A stretch of 64,000 nucleotides of DNA from Glutamicibacter halophytocola (GCF_001302565.1 NZ_CP012750.1:1426001-1490000), one strand, 5' to 3'. Shown: positions 36,596 to 45,991, counted from the stretch's first letter. The notes: generated by a model from the sequence alone, not told the origin. Made by a program: numbers and translations.

Positions 36596-38284
36596 CTATG
36601 CCAGCAAGAACCACATGGTGGTTTCGGCGGGAATCATCCCCGGGGCGGTGCTGTCCCGGGGCTGGCTGCGAACCAGTTCCTGGGCGTCCTGCACGAGCGG
36701 CGGCAGCGCAAGCGGCGCGGCTCCAAAGTTGGCAACGACCAGCACCTTTCCATTGCTGAAGGCCAGCAGGTCCGGCTGGTCTCCGGGCACCCACTCAAGG
36801 CCGCCGGTGCCCAGGCCGTGGTCCTTGCGCAGCTGGAGCAGCCGGCGGTAGAGGTTCAATGTCGAATCTGGATCATCTGCCTGCAGATCGCGGGCATAGG
36901 GAGCCCACGAGGTTGGCTGCGGAAGCCAGCTTTTGCCGCTGTCGCTGAAACCAAAGGACGGGGCATCGCCCTTCCACGGCAGGGGGACCCGGCACCCGTC
37001 GCGGCCGTAGCGCTCGCCATTGGTGCGGAACCATGTCGGGTCCTGGCGGGCGTCATCGGGCAGATCCACGGCCTCGGGCAATCCGAGCTCCTCGCCCTGG
37101 TAAAGGTACGCGCCGCCCGGAAGAGCGAGCATGAGCGCAGTCGAGGATCGGGCCCGGCGCAGCCCGGTGGCCGGATCGGGAAGGTTCGGGGTCTTGGGTC
37201 CGATCCCTTCGCCCTGGGGGTTCTCGTCGGTCAGCGCCAAACGGGTGGCATGGCGCACGACGTCGTGGTTGGACAAGACCCACGTGCTCGGTGCCCCTAC
37301 CGCGCCAAACTCGTGCAGTGACTCATCGATGGTTTCCCGCAGCTGCTGCGCATCGTAGTCGCAAGAGAGGTATGGGAAGTTGAAGGCCTGGTGCATTTCA
37401 TCATTGCGAACCCATTTGGCCATCAGCGACAGCGGGTTAACCCAGGCTTCTGCGCACAAGACACGGTCGCCTTCGTATTCATCGATCACCTGGCGCCATT
37501 CACGGTAGATCTCATGTACTCCGTCCTGGCCCCACCATGGGGCGAGTTCTTCGGTGCCGCCCATCGAGGCGCCAGCCGGATCCGGGGTGAAATCGGGAAG
37601 CCCCTCGGCCTTGATCAGCCCGTGGGCCACGTCTACGCGGAACCCGTCGGTGCCGCGGTCTAGCCAGAAGCGCAAGACGTCGCGGAACATCGCGCGCACG
37701 TCCTCGTTTTTCCAGTTGAAATCGGGCTGCGATGAATCGAAGATGTGCAGGTACGACTGGCCCGGGCTGCCGTCCGGGTTAGTGGTTGGCGTCCACATTG
37801 GCCCGCCGAAGACCGACTCCCAGTTATTGGGGTGGCCCTGCTGCACAGGATCCTTGAAGATAAACCGCTCACGCTCCGGGGAACCGGGGGCCGCGGCAAG
37901 GGCAGCTTGGAACCAGGGATGCTGGTCCGAGCAGTGGTTGGGCACCAGGTCGATAATGACTTTCAGCCCTAATTCGTGGGCTCGGGCAACCATCTCATCA
38001 AAGTCCGCAAGCGTGCCGAAGAGCGGGTCGACATCGCAGTAGTCAGCGACGTCGTAGCCTGCATCCTTCTGCGGGGAGGTGAAAAACGGGGAAAGCCAAA
38101 TAGCATCAACGGATAGCTGGGCGATGCTCTCCAGATGCTGGGTAATGCCACGCAGATCGCCCATGCCATCGGCATTGGAATCAGCAAATGAGCGCGGGTA
38201 GATCTGGTAGATCACCGACGAGCGCCACCATTGGGAATCTTCGGATTGCAAGGGGTTATCTGCTTCTGCGCGAGTTTGAGTCAT
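36596..38284 (-). CDS. GH13 alpha-glucosidase
   Basis: A 562-residue cytosolic enzyme that hydrolyses maltose and maltodextrins. The four GH13 regions are visible: DLVPNH (112-117), GFRVDVAH with nucleophile D218, CAEAW with acid/base E279, and SNHDVV with D341. The N-terminal WWRSSVIYQIYPRSFADSN is typical of alpha-glucosidases and oligo-1,6-glucosidases. Start 38284 is supported by a complete leaderless promoter: TTTACA, 17 nt, TATCGT, 7 nt, ATG. It is divergent from malEFG and upstream of the LacI gene. Confidence 0.93.
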   Translation of the reverse strand: MTQTRAEADNPLQSEDSQWWRSSVIYQIYPRSFADSNADGMGDLRGITQHLESIAQLSVDAIWLSPFFTSPQKDAGYDVADYCDVDPLFGTLADFDEMVARAHELGLKVIIDLVPNHCSDQHPWFQAALAAAPGSPERERFIFKDPVQQGHPNNWESVFGGPMWTPTTNPDGSPGQSYLHIFDSSQPDFNWKNEDVRAMFRDVLRFWLDRGTDGFRVDVAHGLIKAEGLPDFTPDPAGASMGGTEELAPWWGQDGVHEIYREWRQVIDEYEGDRVLCAEAWVNPLSLMAKWVRNDEMHQAFNFPYLSCDYDAQQLRETIDESLHEFGAVGAPSTWVLSNHDVVRHATRLALTDENPQGEGIGPKTPNLPDPATGLRRARSSTALMLALPGGAYLYQGEELGLPEAVDLPDDARQDPTWFRTNGERYGRDGCRVPLPWKGDAPSFGFSDSGKSWLPQPTSWAPYARDLQADDPDSTLNLYRRLLQLRKDHGLGTGGLEWVPGDQPDLLAFSNGKVLVVANFGAAPLALPPLVQDAQELVRSQPRDSTAPGMIPAETTMWFLLA

Positions 38285-38291
38285 GCCCGTA

Positions 38292-38320
38292 ACGATAATC
38301 GAAGCGCGCCAGAATGTAAA
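38292..38320 (-). promoter_or_regulatory. Promoter of the GH13 alpha-glucosidase gene (leaderless)
   Basis: On the minus strand TTTACA (38320-38315), a 17-nt spacer and TATCGT (38297-38292) lie 7 nt before the ATG. The -35 is inside the LacI-type operator. Confidence 0.6.
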
Positions 38321-38329
38321 CGCTTGCAA
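38315..38329. promoter_or_regulatory. LacI-type operator 1
   Basis: TGTAAACGCTTGCAA has the imperfect palindrome with central CG typical of LacI-family sites. It covers the -35 of the GH13 promoter, so binding would block transcription. Confidence 0.6.
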
Positions 38330-38436
38330 TATTACTTTGGGAGTCGGAATGCGCACGGAAGCCCAGAACTGCAGTTTGTTGCCCATGAGACTGATTTTAT
38401 CCGCCGTCTTGCCAACCCGGGTGATATGTGCCACTC

Positions 38437-38451
38437 TGGAAACGCTTACAA
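38437..38451. promoter_or_regulatory. LacI-type operator 2
   Basis: TGGAAACGCTTACAA matches operator 1 at 13 of 15 positions and lies 122 bp from it, about 100 bp before malE. A TTGCCA at 38409-38414 could be the malE -35, placing this site around the transcription start. Confidence 0.6.
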
Positions 38452-38553
38452 AACGACGAGCCACTCGCACTTCCTCTGCCTCACCGGCGGTCCCGCGGGA
38501 TTCCCGCACCCCGAACTGGCCCCTCGGACAAAGTTGTCACGAAAGGACATCAC

Positions 38554-39816
38554 ATGAAGGTGAACACACGCCCCTGGCTTCTTGGCGGAGCGCTGACGGC
38601 TATTGCAGCCCTGTCGCTCACCGCCTGCGGCGCATCCGGATCATCCGAAACCTCCTCCAGCCCAGCAGTCGAACAGTCCTCGCCAGCTGCCGCTTCAGGT
38701 GGTTCCCTGACTGTTTGGGTTGACGCAAACCGCGAGCCAGTGCTGAAGGAAGCCGCGGCTGACTTCGAAAAGCAGTCCGGCGTCAAGGTCGACCTGGTCA
38801 TCAAGGACTTCTCCAAGATCCAAGAAGATTTCCTGCGCCAGGTGCCCACCGGCAAGGGGCCAGATATCACCATTGGCGCGCACGACTGGCTGGGAAATCT
38901 TGTGAACAACGGCGTGGTCCAGCCAGTTGAGCTGGGGGACAAGGCCTCGGAATTCCAGGATGTCTCCATCAACGCAATGAGCTACGAGGGCAGCACCTAC
39001 GGTGTCCCGTATGCCACCGAAAACCTGGCACTGCTGCGCAATGCGGATCTGGTGGATGAAGCACCCGAGACCTTTGACGACATGATTGAAGCCGGCAAGG
39101 AAGCCGGCACGGAATTCCCGTTCCTGGTCCAGGTCACCGATGTGGGCGACCCGTTCCACGCCTACCCATTCCAGACCTCATTCGGAGCACCGGTCTTCGG
39201 CACCGATGACACCGGGGCCTACGACCCGGCCGACCTGCAGATCGGCAATGAAGGCGGCGTGGAATTCGCAAAGTGGCTGGCCGAGCAAGGCAAAGCCGGA
39301 ACGCTGAAAACCAGTATTGATGCGGACATCGCCAAAGAGAAGTTCGTCTCCGGCGATTCGCCATTCTTCCTGACCGGTCCGTGGAATGTGGAAGCAGCTG
39401 AAAAGGCCAAGATGAACCTGGCCATTGACCCGATTCCGACGGCCGGTGGCGAAGAAGCCCAGCCTTTTGTCGCAGTGCAGGGATTCTTCGTTTCTTCCAA
39501 GACCGAGAACCTTTTGGCAGCTACCGAATTCCTGACCAACTACATCGGCACCGAGGAAGTCCAGACCGACCTCTACGAGGTGGGCAACCGCCCGCCAGCG
39601 AACAAGGCTGCCTTCGAAGCAGCCAAGTCCGACGAGATGATTGCTTCCTTCGGCGAGGTTGGCGCCGATGGCGTGCCAATGCCCAACATCCCGGAGATGG
39701 CAGCAGTCTGGGAATTCTGGGGTGTAGCCGAGGCAGAAATCATTACCGGCAAGGCCGACCCGGCCAAGCGCTGGAAGCAGATGACCGAGGATATCGAAAA
39801 GGCCATCAGCAAGTAG
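38554..39816 (+). CDS. malE: Maltose/maltodextrin ABC transporter substrate-binding lipoprotein
   Basis: A 420-residue lipoprotein. The signal runs to lipobox LTAC (about 22-25), followed by a Ser/Ala-rich linker. The mature domain is a family 1 solute-binding protein (SLTVWVDANREPVLKEAA, GPDITIGAHDWLG, YGVPYATENLAL, FFLTGPWNVE). GAAAGGA lies 6 nt before the ATG at 38554. It is the first gene of malEFG, and the neighbouring GH13 enzyme fixes the substrate as an alpha-glucoside. Confidence 0.92.
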   Translation: MKVNTRPWLLGGALTAIAALSLTACGASGSSETSSSPAVEQSSPAAASGGSLTVWVDANREPVLKEAAADFEKQSGVKVDLVIKDFSKIQEDFLRQVPTGKGPDITIGAHDWLGNLVNNGVVQPVELGDKASEFQDVSINAMSYEGSTYGVPYATENLALLRNADLVDEAPETFDDMIEAGKEAGTEFPFLVQVTDVGDPFHAYPFQTSFGAPVFGTDDTGAYDPADLQIGNEGGVEFAKWLAEQGKAGTLKTSIDADIAKEKFVSGDSPFFLTGPWNVEAAEKAKMNLAIDPIPTAGGEEAQPFVAVQGFFVSSKTENLLAATEFLTNYIGTEEVQTDLYEVGNRPPANKAAFEAAKSDEMIASFGEVGADGVPMPNIPEMAAVWEFWGVAEAEIITGKADPAKRWKQMTEDIEKAISK

Positions 39817-39840
39817 GCCTGCCTGCAAGCACCACTCAAG

Positions 39841-39872
39841 CTGGAGCCGGCGCAGAACCATGCCGGCTCCAG
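39841..39872 (+). promoter_or_regulatory. Intercistronic hairpin between malE and malF
   Basis: CTGGAGCCGGC (39841-39851) pairs perfectly with GCCGGCTCCAG (39862-39872) and has no T-run. In this place it likely protects the malE part of the transcript or dampens read-through, giving more binding protein than permease. Confidence 0.6.
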
Positions 39873-39925
39873 CCGCCTGACCAGGCCAGCACTAACTGAA
39901 CTTTACTGACAGGGACATCTGGAAG

Positions 39926-41521
39926 ATGACTAAGACTGCCCCAGAGGCACCGACACGTCGCAACGACGAATCGAAACGCAAGCTGTCGCCGGCTGCACAA
40001 CGTTTCGCCAACGCATCAGGCACGAGCCTCGGCTCCATCCTGGCCAAGATCATTCTCATCGCGATCGTGGACGCCACCGCGGTCTTTGCGCTCTTCACGG
40101 CGCTGGGACGCGAAGCATGGTTCATTGCCACCGTCATTGCCGTGATCACCGTGTTGATCAACGTCGTCTACTTCAAGAAGGGATGGCTCCCGGCCAAATA
40201 CTTGTTGCCCGGCACCATCTTCTTGCTGATCTTCCAAGTTTTTGTCATTGGGTACACCGGCTACATCGCCTTCACCAACTACGGTTCGGGCCACAACTCC
40301 GACAAGGCCGATGCCATCTCGGCACTGTTGCAATCCAATCAGGAACGAGTTGAAGGCTCACCTGGCTATCCGGTCAAGGTCTACAGCGGCGATGATGGAC
40401 TGGCCATGCTCATCGAGCGCGAAGGCCAGCAGCTCATCGGCGATGAAAACGATGCCCTGGCGCCAGCAGATCCAGCAACCCTGGGGGACTACACCGAACT
40501 GACCTTTGCGGACCTGCTCGGCCGGCAGCAAGAAGTCACCTCGTTGAAGGTGCCGGTCAGCGATGACCCGGCAGATGGCACGCTGCGCACCAGCGACGGC
40601 CGCACCGCCTACCAGTACACCTCATCGCTGAAATACGACGAAGCAGCAGACAGCATGACCGATCAGGCTACCGGACTGGTCTACAAGGACACCGGCGTCG
40701 GCGCATTTACCGCTGAAGACGGAACACAGCTGATGCCCGGCTGGTCCATCAACGTAGGTTTTGACAACTTCACCCGCGCGTTCACGGATTCTTCCATCAG
40801 GGGCGCCTTGTTCTCGGTCTCCGTATGGACTTTCGCTTTCGCGTTCCTGTCCGTGGCTTCCACCTTCTTCCTCGGGCTTTTCCTGGCCATCGTCTTCAAC
40901 GACATGCGCATGAAGGGCCGCAAGATCTATCGCGTCATTTCAATCCTTCCCTATGCCTTCCCCGCATTCCTCGGCGGCTTGGTCTGGGCCGGCATGCTCA
41001 ACCGGGACTTCGGCTTCGTGAACCAAGTGCTCTTTGGGGGCGCCGGCATTCCATGGCTGACCGACCCATGGCTGGCCAAGTTCTCAGTACTCTGGGTCAA
41101 CTTGTGGCTGGGCTTCCCGTACATGTTCCTGGTATGCACCGGTGCATTGCAGTCGATCCCGCAGGAGCTCTCGGAAGCGGCGACCATCGATGGGGCGAAG
41201 CCGTTCCAGATCTTCCGCCTGATCAAGCTCCCCTTGCTGCTGGTTTCCGTGGCACCGTTGCTGATCAGCTCCTTCGCCTTCAATTTCAACAACTTCAACG
41301 TGATCTACATGCTCACTGAAGGCGGACCGCGCCTTGAGGATGCCGGACTGAACGTGGGTGCCACTGACATCCTGATTTCGATGGTCTACAAGGTAGCCTT
41401 CGTCGGTTCCCAGCGCGATTACGGCTTGGCCAGCGCGTTCTCCATCATCATCTTCGTAATCGTCGCGATCATCTCGATCATCAGCTTTAAGCAGACCAAG
41501 GCACTGGAGGAGTTGAACTAA
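39926..41521 (+). CDS. malF: Maltose/maltodextrin ABC transporter permease MalF
   Basis: A 531-residue permease with a basic cytoplasmic N-terminus, hydrophobic segments from about residue 35, a large extracytoplasmic loop (about 115-275) as in E. coli MalF, and the coupling EAA loop EAATIDGAKPFQIFRLIKLP. Its stop overlaps the malG start by one base. No malK ATPase is in the cluster, so a shared MsiK-type ATPase elsewhere is likely. Confidence 0.93.
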   Translation: MTKTAPEAPTRRNDESKRKLSPAAQRFANASGTSLGSILAKIILIAIVDATAVFALFTALGREAWFIATVIAVITVLINVVYFKKGWLPAKYLLPGTIFLLIFQVFVIGYTGYIAFTNYGSGHNSDKADAISALLQSNQERVEGSPGYPVKVYSGDDGLAMLIEREGQQLIGDENDALAPADPATLGDYTELTFADLLGRQQEVTSLKVPVSDDPADGTLRTSDGRTAYQYTSSLKYDEAADSMTDQATGLVYKDTGVGAFTAEDGTQLMPGWSINVGFDNFTRAFTDSSIRGALFSVSVWTFAFAFLSVASTFFLGLFLAIVFNDMRMKGRKIYRVISILPYAFPAFLGGLVWAGMLNRDFGFVNQVLFGGAGIPWLTDPWLAKFSVLWVNLWLGFPYMFLVCTGALQSIPQELSEAATIDGAKPFQIFRLIKLPLLLVSVAPLLISSFAFNFNNFNVIYMLTEGGPRLEDAGLNVGATDILISMVYKVAFVGSQRDYGLASAFSIIIFVIVAIISIISFKQTKALEELN

Positions 41522-42441
41522 TGAGTACCGAAACCTCAACGAGGCAAACCACTGCGGAGCTGCGCCAGGCCCCGGCCCCAGCGCGGCGTACTTTCGGCAA
41601 GTGGTTCGCCACTACCGGATGGCGCCACCTCATCGGAGTGGCGCTGTGCATCTACTCGGCCTTCCCGCTGCTCTACGTGCTCTCGGCTTCCCTGAACCCC
41701 AATGGCACCCTGCTTTCCTCCAATGGATTCTTCTCCACTATCGGCCTGCAAAGCTACATTGATCTTTTCCAGAATCAACAGCGTCCTTATGCGGCATGGT
41801 TTGCCAACACCCTGTTCATCGGACTGACCACGGCTGCGGCCTCGGTCTTCCTCGGCGCCTTGGCGGCCTACAGTTTTTCGCGCATGAGATTCACCGGACG
41901 CCGCGTGGGACTGGTCAGCTTGCTGATTGTGCAGATCTTCCCCCAGCTGCTCGCCGTGGTGGCGATCTTCATCCTGCTCACCTCGCTTGGTGATGTTTTC
42001 CCTGCCTTGGGAATCGACAACCAGATCGCCTTGATCATGGTGTATCTTGGCGGCGCCCTGGGAGTGAACACCTACCTGATGTACGGCTTCTTCAACACGA
42101 TTCCCGTGGAAATCGACGAAGCAGCCAAGATTGATGGCGCTGGCCACGCACGCATTTTCTTCACGATGATCCTCAGGCTGGTGGCGCCGATTCTTGCCGT
42201 GGTCGGCCTGCTGTCCTTCATCTCCAGCACCAGCGACTTTGTGCTGGCTTCTGTTGTGCTGGTTTCTCCTGAAAACCAGACGCTGGCCGTGGGATTATAT
42301 TCCTATGTGTCAGAGGAGTTCACCTCCAACTGGTCCGTTTTCGCCGCGGGCGCGGTACTGGCAGCACTGCCGGTGATGGCATTGTTCCTGTTCCTGCAGA
42401 AGTACATTGTCGGCGGGCTGACCGCCGGTGCGGGAAAGTAG
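41521..42441 (+). CDS. malG: Maltose/maltodextrin ABC transporter permease MalG
   Basis: A 306-residue permease with six hydrophobic segments and the coupling loop EIDEAAKIDGAGHARIFFTM. The N-terminus has a ~35-residue hydrophilic extension. It is translationally coupled to malF and ends before a GC-rich terminator hairpin. Confidence 0.93.
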   Translation: MSTETSTRQTTAELRQAPAPARRTFGKWFATTGWRHLIGVALCIYSAFPLLYVLSASLNPNGTLLSSNGFFSTIGLQSYIDLFQNQQRPYAAWFANTLFIGLTTAAASVFLGALAAYSFSRMRFTGRRVGLVSLLIVQIFPQLLAVVAIFILLTSLGDVFPALGIDNQIALIMVYLGGALGVNTYLMYGFFNTIPVEIDEAAKIDGAGHARIFFTMILRLVAPILAVVGLLSFISSTSDFVLASVVLVSPENQTLAVGLYSYVSEEFTSNWSVFAAGAVLAALPVMALFLFLQKYIVGGLTAGAGK

Positions 42442-42457
42442 CTGGCAGGAATCCACA

Positions 42458-42510
42458 GGGCGCAGCACAGCGGGGCACCTCGCGACGGTGCACCGCAGTG
42501 CTGCGCCCTT
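42458..42510 (+). terminator. Terminator of malEFG
   Basis: GGGCGCAGCAC (42458-42468) pairs perfectly with GTGCTGCGCCC (42498-42508), a second small stem lies in the loop, and a short TTTG follows. Confidence 0.65.
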
Positions 42511-42527
42511 TGCCAGCAAAGAACACG

Positions 42528-42533
42528 TAAAGT
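42528..42533 (+). promoter_or_regulatory. Putative -10 of the HAAS-protein gene (leaderless)
   Basis: TAAAGT is followed by 7 nt and the ATG at 42541. The AAAAGG in the gap is only 1-2 nt from the ATG, too close to act as a ribosome-binding site. Confidence 0.35.
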
Positions 42534-42540
42534 AAAAGGC

Positions 42541-43527
42541 ATGAAGTCTTACCTGCCGCGGGCTGCCCGTAATTATTTGGAGCAGCTGCGCCGAGCCTTG
42601 GATTTCCTCTCGGAACAGGAACGCAAGCAAATCCTCGAACAGACAAGGGAAGAGATCCACCGCCTGCCGGACAGGGGACGCCGCAAGCGCGAACTCATCA
42701 GCATGCTGGGCGAGCCGGCAGCCAGAGCACGCAAATTTGAACGCACCGAGCCTGAAGACCTGGAAGTTCGAAGCGGCAAGCACTTCCTGACCAGGATCCT
42801 GGCATGGCCCATTTTTGCACTAGCGCTGCTGACAGTCATCGTGGTGCTTTTTGCGCCCCCGCAGCAAGCACTCATTGGAACCCAAGGCCTGGACCAGTTC
42901 TTGTCACCGGGCCAAGGCTGGCTTGCGGATCTCGAAGAAGCCATAGGCAGCCAGCTGATCTGGCTTGCCTTCATCCCGGTGATTTTCAGCCTGCTGCCGT
43001 TGTGGCTCAACGGCGCGCTAGGACAGATCTTCCAAATCCTCGGGGCCGTTGCCATGAGCGCGGTGTGCCTCGGCGGCGGAATCCTGCCAATGTACTTCAT
43101 CCCGGTCACACTGCTGTTGTGGGCCCAGGTTTTCACGCCGATGCTGATGATGCGCGGTTCGATGGCCCGTCCGGGACCGGGCTGGCTGGTGGCCGCGGCG
43201 GTCCTGCTCGTTGCCTGCATCGGCTTGGCCACGTACCAGGGGATGGCAAGCTTTGCCGGTCCGCAGTGGCTGGTGCTGGCGCCTGCCGCTGTGCTGGTGG
43301 TACTTGCTGGCTTGCTCCCTACCCGGTGGAAAGCAGCGCATATTGCCCTGGTCGCCGCAGGGCTGCTGGTGATGGCGGCAGGTTTTATCGCGGCGCTGCC
43401 AGGAACATATAACGCCGTGCTGCTGTGGCCGTGGCTGGCTGGCGGATTGTCCTTCGCGTTCGCCCATTTGGCTGTTGCCGCGGGCATGTGGCATGAGCGT
43501 GCGCGGAAGCTTCTCGCCTTGTTCTAA
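42541..43527 (+). CDS. HAAS/DUF1700-like membrane protein
   Basis: A 328-residue protein. The first ~75 residues form a HAAS-type helical domain (YLEQLRRALDFLSEQERKQI, EEIHRLPDRGRRKRELISML, LGEPAARARKF), followed by about eight hydrophobic segments. HAAS domains usually accompany PadR regulators, but none is next to this gene; a TetR gene follows. The function is unknown, and a membrane signalling role is a guess. Confidence 0.7.
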   Translation: MKSYLPRAARNYLEQLRRALDFLSEQERKQILEQTREEIHRLPDRGRRKRELISMLGEPAARARKFERTEPEDLEVRSGKHFLTRILAWPIFALALLTVIVVLFAPPQQALIGTQGLDQFLSPGQGWLADLEEAIGSQLIWLAFIPVIFSLLPLWLNGALGQIFQILGAVAMSAVCLGGGILPMYFIPVTLLLWAQVFTPMLMMRGSMARPGPGWLVAAAVLLVACIGLATYQGMASFAGPQWLVLAPAAVLVVLAGLLPTRWKAAHIALVAAGLLVMAAGFIAALPGTYNAVLLWPWLAGGLSFAFAHLAVAAGMWHERARKLLALF

Positions 43528-43567
43528 ACGGATTGCGCGAACAAGGCTGAATTACTCTGGTCTTGCG

Positions 43568-43573
43568 TATAAT
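43568..43573 (+). promoter_or_regulatory. Putative -10 of the TetR-DHA2 operon
   Basis: A consensus TATAAT is followed by 8 nt and the TetR ATG at 43582, fitting a leaderless or nearly leaderless transcript. Confidence 0.5.
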
Positions 43574-43581
43574 CTCGTGAC

Positions 43582-44337
43582 ATGGCCGATAATAAGGAAA
43601 TTTCCCCCGCGCCATCCGCGAAGCGCGGACGCGGGCGCCCCCGCAAGGACTCAGAGTTTATCAGCCTGAGCAAAGAGCTGCTCGGGCAAAAAGCCTTGGA
43701 GATCGTTGGCTCCGAGGGCTATGGCGCCCTGACCATGCACCGGTTGGCCACCGAATTCGGGGTAACCCCGCGCGCCCTGTACAACTACGTGTCAGACCGC
43801 GAAGAAGTCATCGGCCTTGCCCTGCAGCAGTTCCTGGCCATCAGCCCGACGCTCGAATTCGACTGCACCCACTGGAAAGACGGGGTGCGGGACGCCTATC
43901 TTGCCACTAGATCGGCTTACCGCGCATATCCGCGGGCTTCGCAGCTGAGCATGGACGAGAAAACACACGTAATCCCGGGTCCACGACGGACCGAGCTGGT
44001 TGAACGCGTGTTGAAGTTCTACGTCGAAATGGGGCTGACGCTGAAGCAGGCAACGGGAATGGTCCGCGCGCTGGAACGGGACGTCCTTGGATTCGTGTTG
44101 CATATTGATTATTTCTACGATCGGCGCCAGCCGGATTGTCCCGACTTTTTCAGCCATCCGGTGCCCAGGCAATGGCTTGAATTCTATCCGGAAGTCCCTG
44201 CACCCTACGCGCAACAAGCTCTTGAACTTCCGGAACAAAATAGCGACGAGCTGTTCGAGGAGGTCATCGAGCTGCGGGTGCTCGCGATGGAGCGGCTGCT
44301 GCAGCTCAATAGCCAAAACAAGGACGGCCAAGACTGA
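43582..44337 (+). CDS. TetR-family regulator (TetR_C-type)
   Basis: A 251-residue regulator. A basic N-terminal tail (KRGRGRPRK) precedes the HTH (about 27-75: GSEGYGALTMHRLATEFGV, PRALYNYVSDREEV). The C-terminal domain resembles the tetracycline-repressor type. The DHA2 exporter gene follows about 100 nt later on the same strand, so this is probably its local regulator. Confidence 0.9.
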   Translation: MADNKEISPAPSAKRGRGRPRKDSEFISLSKELLGQKALEIVGSEGYGALTMHRLATEFGVTPRALYNYVSDREEVIGLALQQFLAISPTLEFDCTHWKDGVRDAYLATRSAYRAYPRASQLSMDEKTHVIPGPRRTELVERVLKFYVEMGLTLKQATGMVRALERDVLGFVLHIDYFYDRRQPDCPDFFSHPVPRQWLEFYPEVPAPYAQQALELPEQNSDELFEEVIELRVLAMERLLQLNSQNKDGQD

Positions 44338-44434
44338 AAAGTACCCCGTCAGGGAATAATTCGTGACCCGGCAGCGCTGAACCGGACAGTGCCGCAACTG
44401 ACCTGCGGCCGAAACTATGCGGAGAGATGCCCCC

Positions 44435-45991
44435 ATGCCAGTAAGCAAGTCCGAAGCAGCAAAAGAGCCTGGCGAGTTATCGGCAGGTGCCCGCTGGCGG
44501 CTGCTCGGCGTCTTGCTGGCCGCCATGTTCATGTCCCTGGTCTCGGTCAGCATCGTGAATGTAGTGCTGCCCTCCATTGGCTCAACGCTGCATGCGAGCG
44601 AAGCCGACATGCAGTGGGTCTTGGCTGGCTATGCGCTGACCTTTGGCGTGGTCCTTGTAGCTGCAGGGCGTGCCGGAGACTTGCTGGGCCGCGGAGTCAT
44701 GTTCGTCGCCGGCGTAGCCATATTCACGGTGGCCAGCATCCTGGCCGGCCTGGCAGCGGACCCGATGCTGCTGAACATCGCGCGCTTCATCATGGGCATC
44801 GGTTCCGGTTTACTCAACCCCCAGGTCATGGGGATGATTCAGCAGCACTTCCGTGGCGCGGCTCGTGGCCGTGCCTATGGGCTGCTGGGCACCGTGGTCG
44901 GCTTCTCGGTTGCCGTGGGCCCGGTGCTCGGCGGGTTGCTGATCAATTGGCTTGGTGCCGATGCAGGCTGGCGTTCAACATTCCTGATCAACGTGCCCGT
45001 TGGCATTTTGGCCATCGTCTTGGCCGTGCTCTGGCTTCCAAAGCCCCTATTCACTAAGCCTGCAGGCAAGCTGGATCTGGACCCGGTCGGAGGAATTGTT
45101 CTGGCCCTGAGCATTTTTGCCTTGCTGCTTCCCTTCGTCCAAGGTCGCGAGAACCCGGCACTATGGTGGCTTTTGGCAGCGGCGCTGATCCTGTTGGCGG
45201 TGTGGATCTGGTGGGAGAAGCGGTACAAGGAACGCGGCAGGGAGCCGATGGTTGAATTGGCGCTCTTCAGAATTCGCAGCTTTACCAACGGCACGCTGAT
45301 CGCTGGCCTGTACTTCATGGGCGTCTCCAGCGTATGGGTGCTCGTGGCCATCTACGTACAGGAATCCCAAGGCTTCAGCGCCCTCGAAGCGGGCTTGATT
45401 TGCCTCCCGGCAGCGCTGCTCTCGGCTTTCAGCTCGCATGTCGCAGGCCGCTACGCCACGACCTTGGGACGCAAGCTGGTCATTGGCGGAACGCTCAGCG
45501 CGTTGTTCGGCCTGCTGGCCACCATTGCTGTCGTGTACTTTGAAGACCGGCTCAATCTCAACGTTTGGTGGATGCTGCTTTCCTTGGCCTTTATCGGCAT
45601 TGCCCAGGGCTTCATCATCTCCCCGAACCAGGCATTGACCCTGATGGAAGTGCCGGTAGCCAATTCCGGCAGCGCCGGGGGACTGATGCAAACCTCGCAG
45701 CGCGTTGGCACGGCAGTGGGCATCGCAGTGATCACGGCGGTGTTCTACGGGCTCAACCATGTGGCAGGGTATTCGTTGGCGATGCAGATTTCCTTTGTGG
45801 CCATTGCACTCCTGGTTGTAGCCACGCTGCTGGTGGCAGTGGCGGACATGCGCCACGGACATGCAAAGGTGCCGGCCGCAACCCGCGAAGAGTATGTTCC
45901 CGTCGCCACCGGCAAGCAGCACACCGTCACCGGAGCGATTGACGTAGTAGGCCCCAAGGAACCAATCCAGCCGGTGGATTCCCAGCCCTGA
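44435..45991 (+). CDS. DHA2-family MFS multidrug exporter
   Basis: A 518-residue protein with about 14 membrane segments. Motif A is GRAGDLLGRGVMF, motif C is VGPVLGGLLINWLG followed by WRSTFLINVPVGI. The ATG at 44435 is chosen over 44417 because GGAGAG lies 8 nt upstream. It is next to a TetR regulator, a usual drug-efflux arrangement; the drugs cannot be told. The hydrophilic tail of about 45 residues is unremarkable. Confidence 0.9.
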   Translation: MPVSKSEAAKEPGELSAGARWRLLGVLLAAMFMSLVSVSIVNVVLPSIGSTLHASEADMQWVLAGYALTFGVVLVAAGRAGDLLGRGVMFVAGVAIFTVASILAGLAADPMLLNIARFIMGIGSGLLNPQVMGMIQQHFRGAARGRAYGLLGTVVGFSVAVGPVLGGLLINWLGADAGWRSTFLINVPVGILAIVLAVLWLPKPLFTKPAGKLDLDPVGGIVLALSIFALLLPFVQGRENPALWWLLAAALILLAVWIWWEKRYKERGREPMVELALFRIRSFTNGTLIAGLYFMGVSSVWVLVAIYVQESQGFSALEAGLICLPAALLSAFSSHVAGRYATTLGRKLVIGGTLSALFGLLATIAVVYFEDRLNLNVWWMLLSLAFIGIAQGFIISPNQALTLMEVPVANSGSAGGLMQTSQRVGTAVGIAVITAVFYGLNHVAGYSLAMQISFVAIALLVVATLLVAVADMRHGHAKVPAATREEYVPVATGKQHTVTGAIDVVGPKEPIQPVDSQP

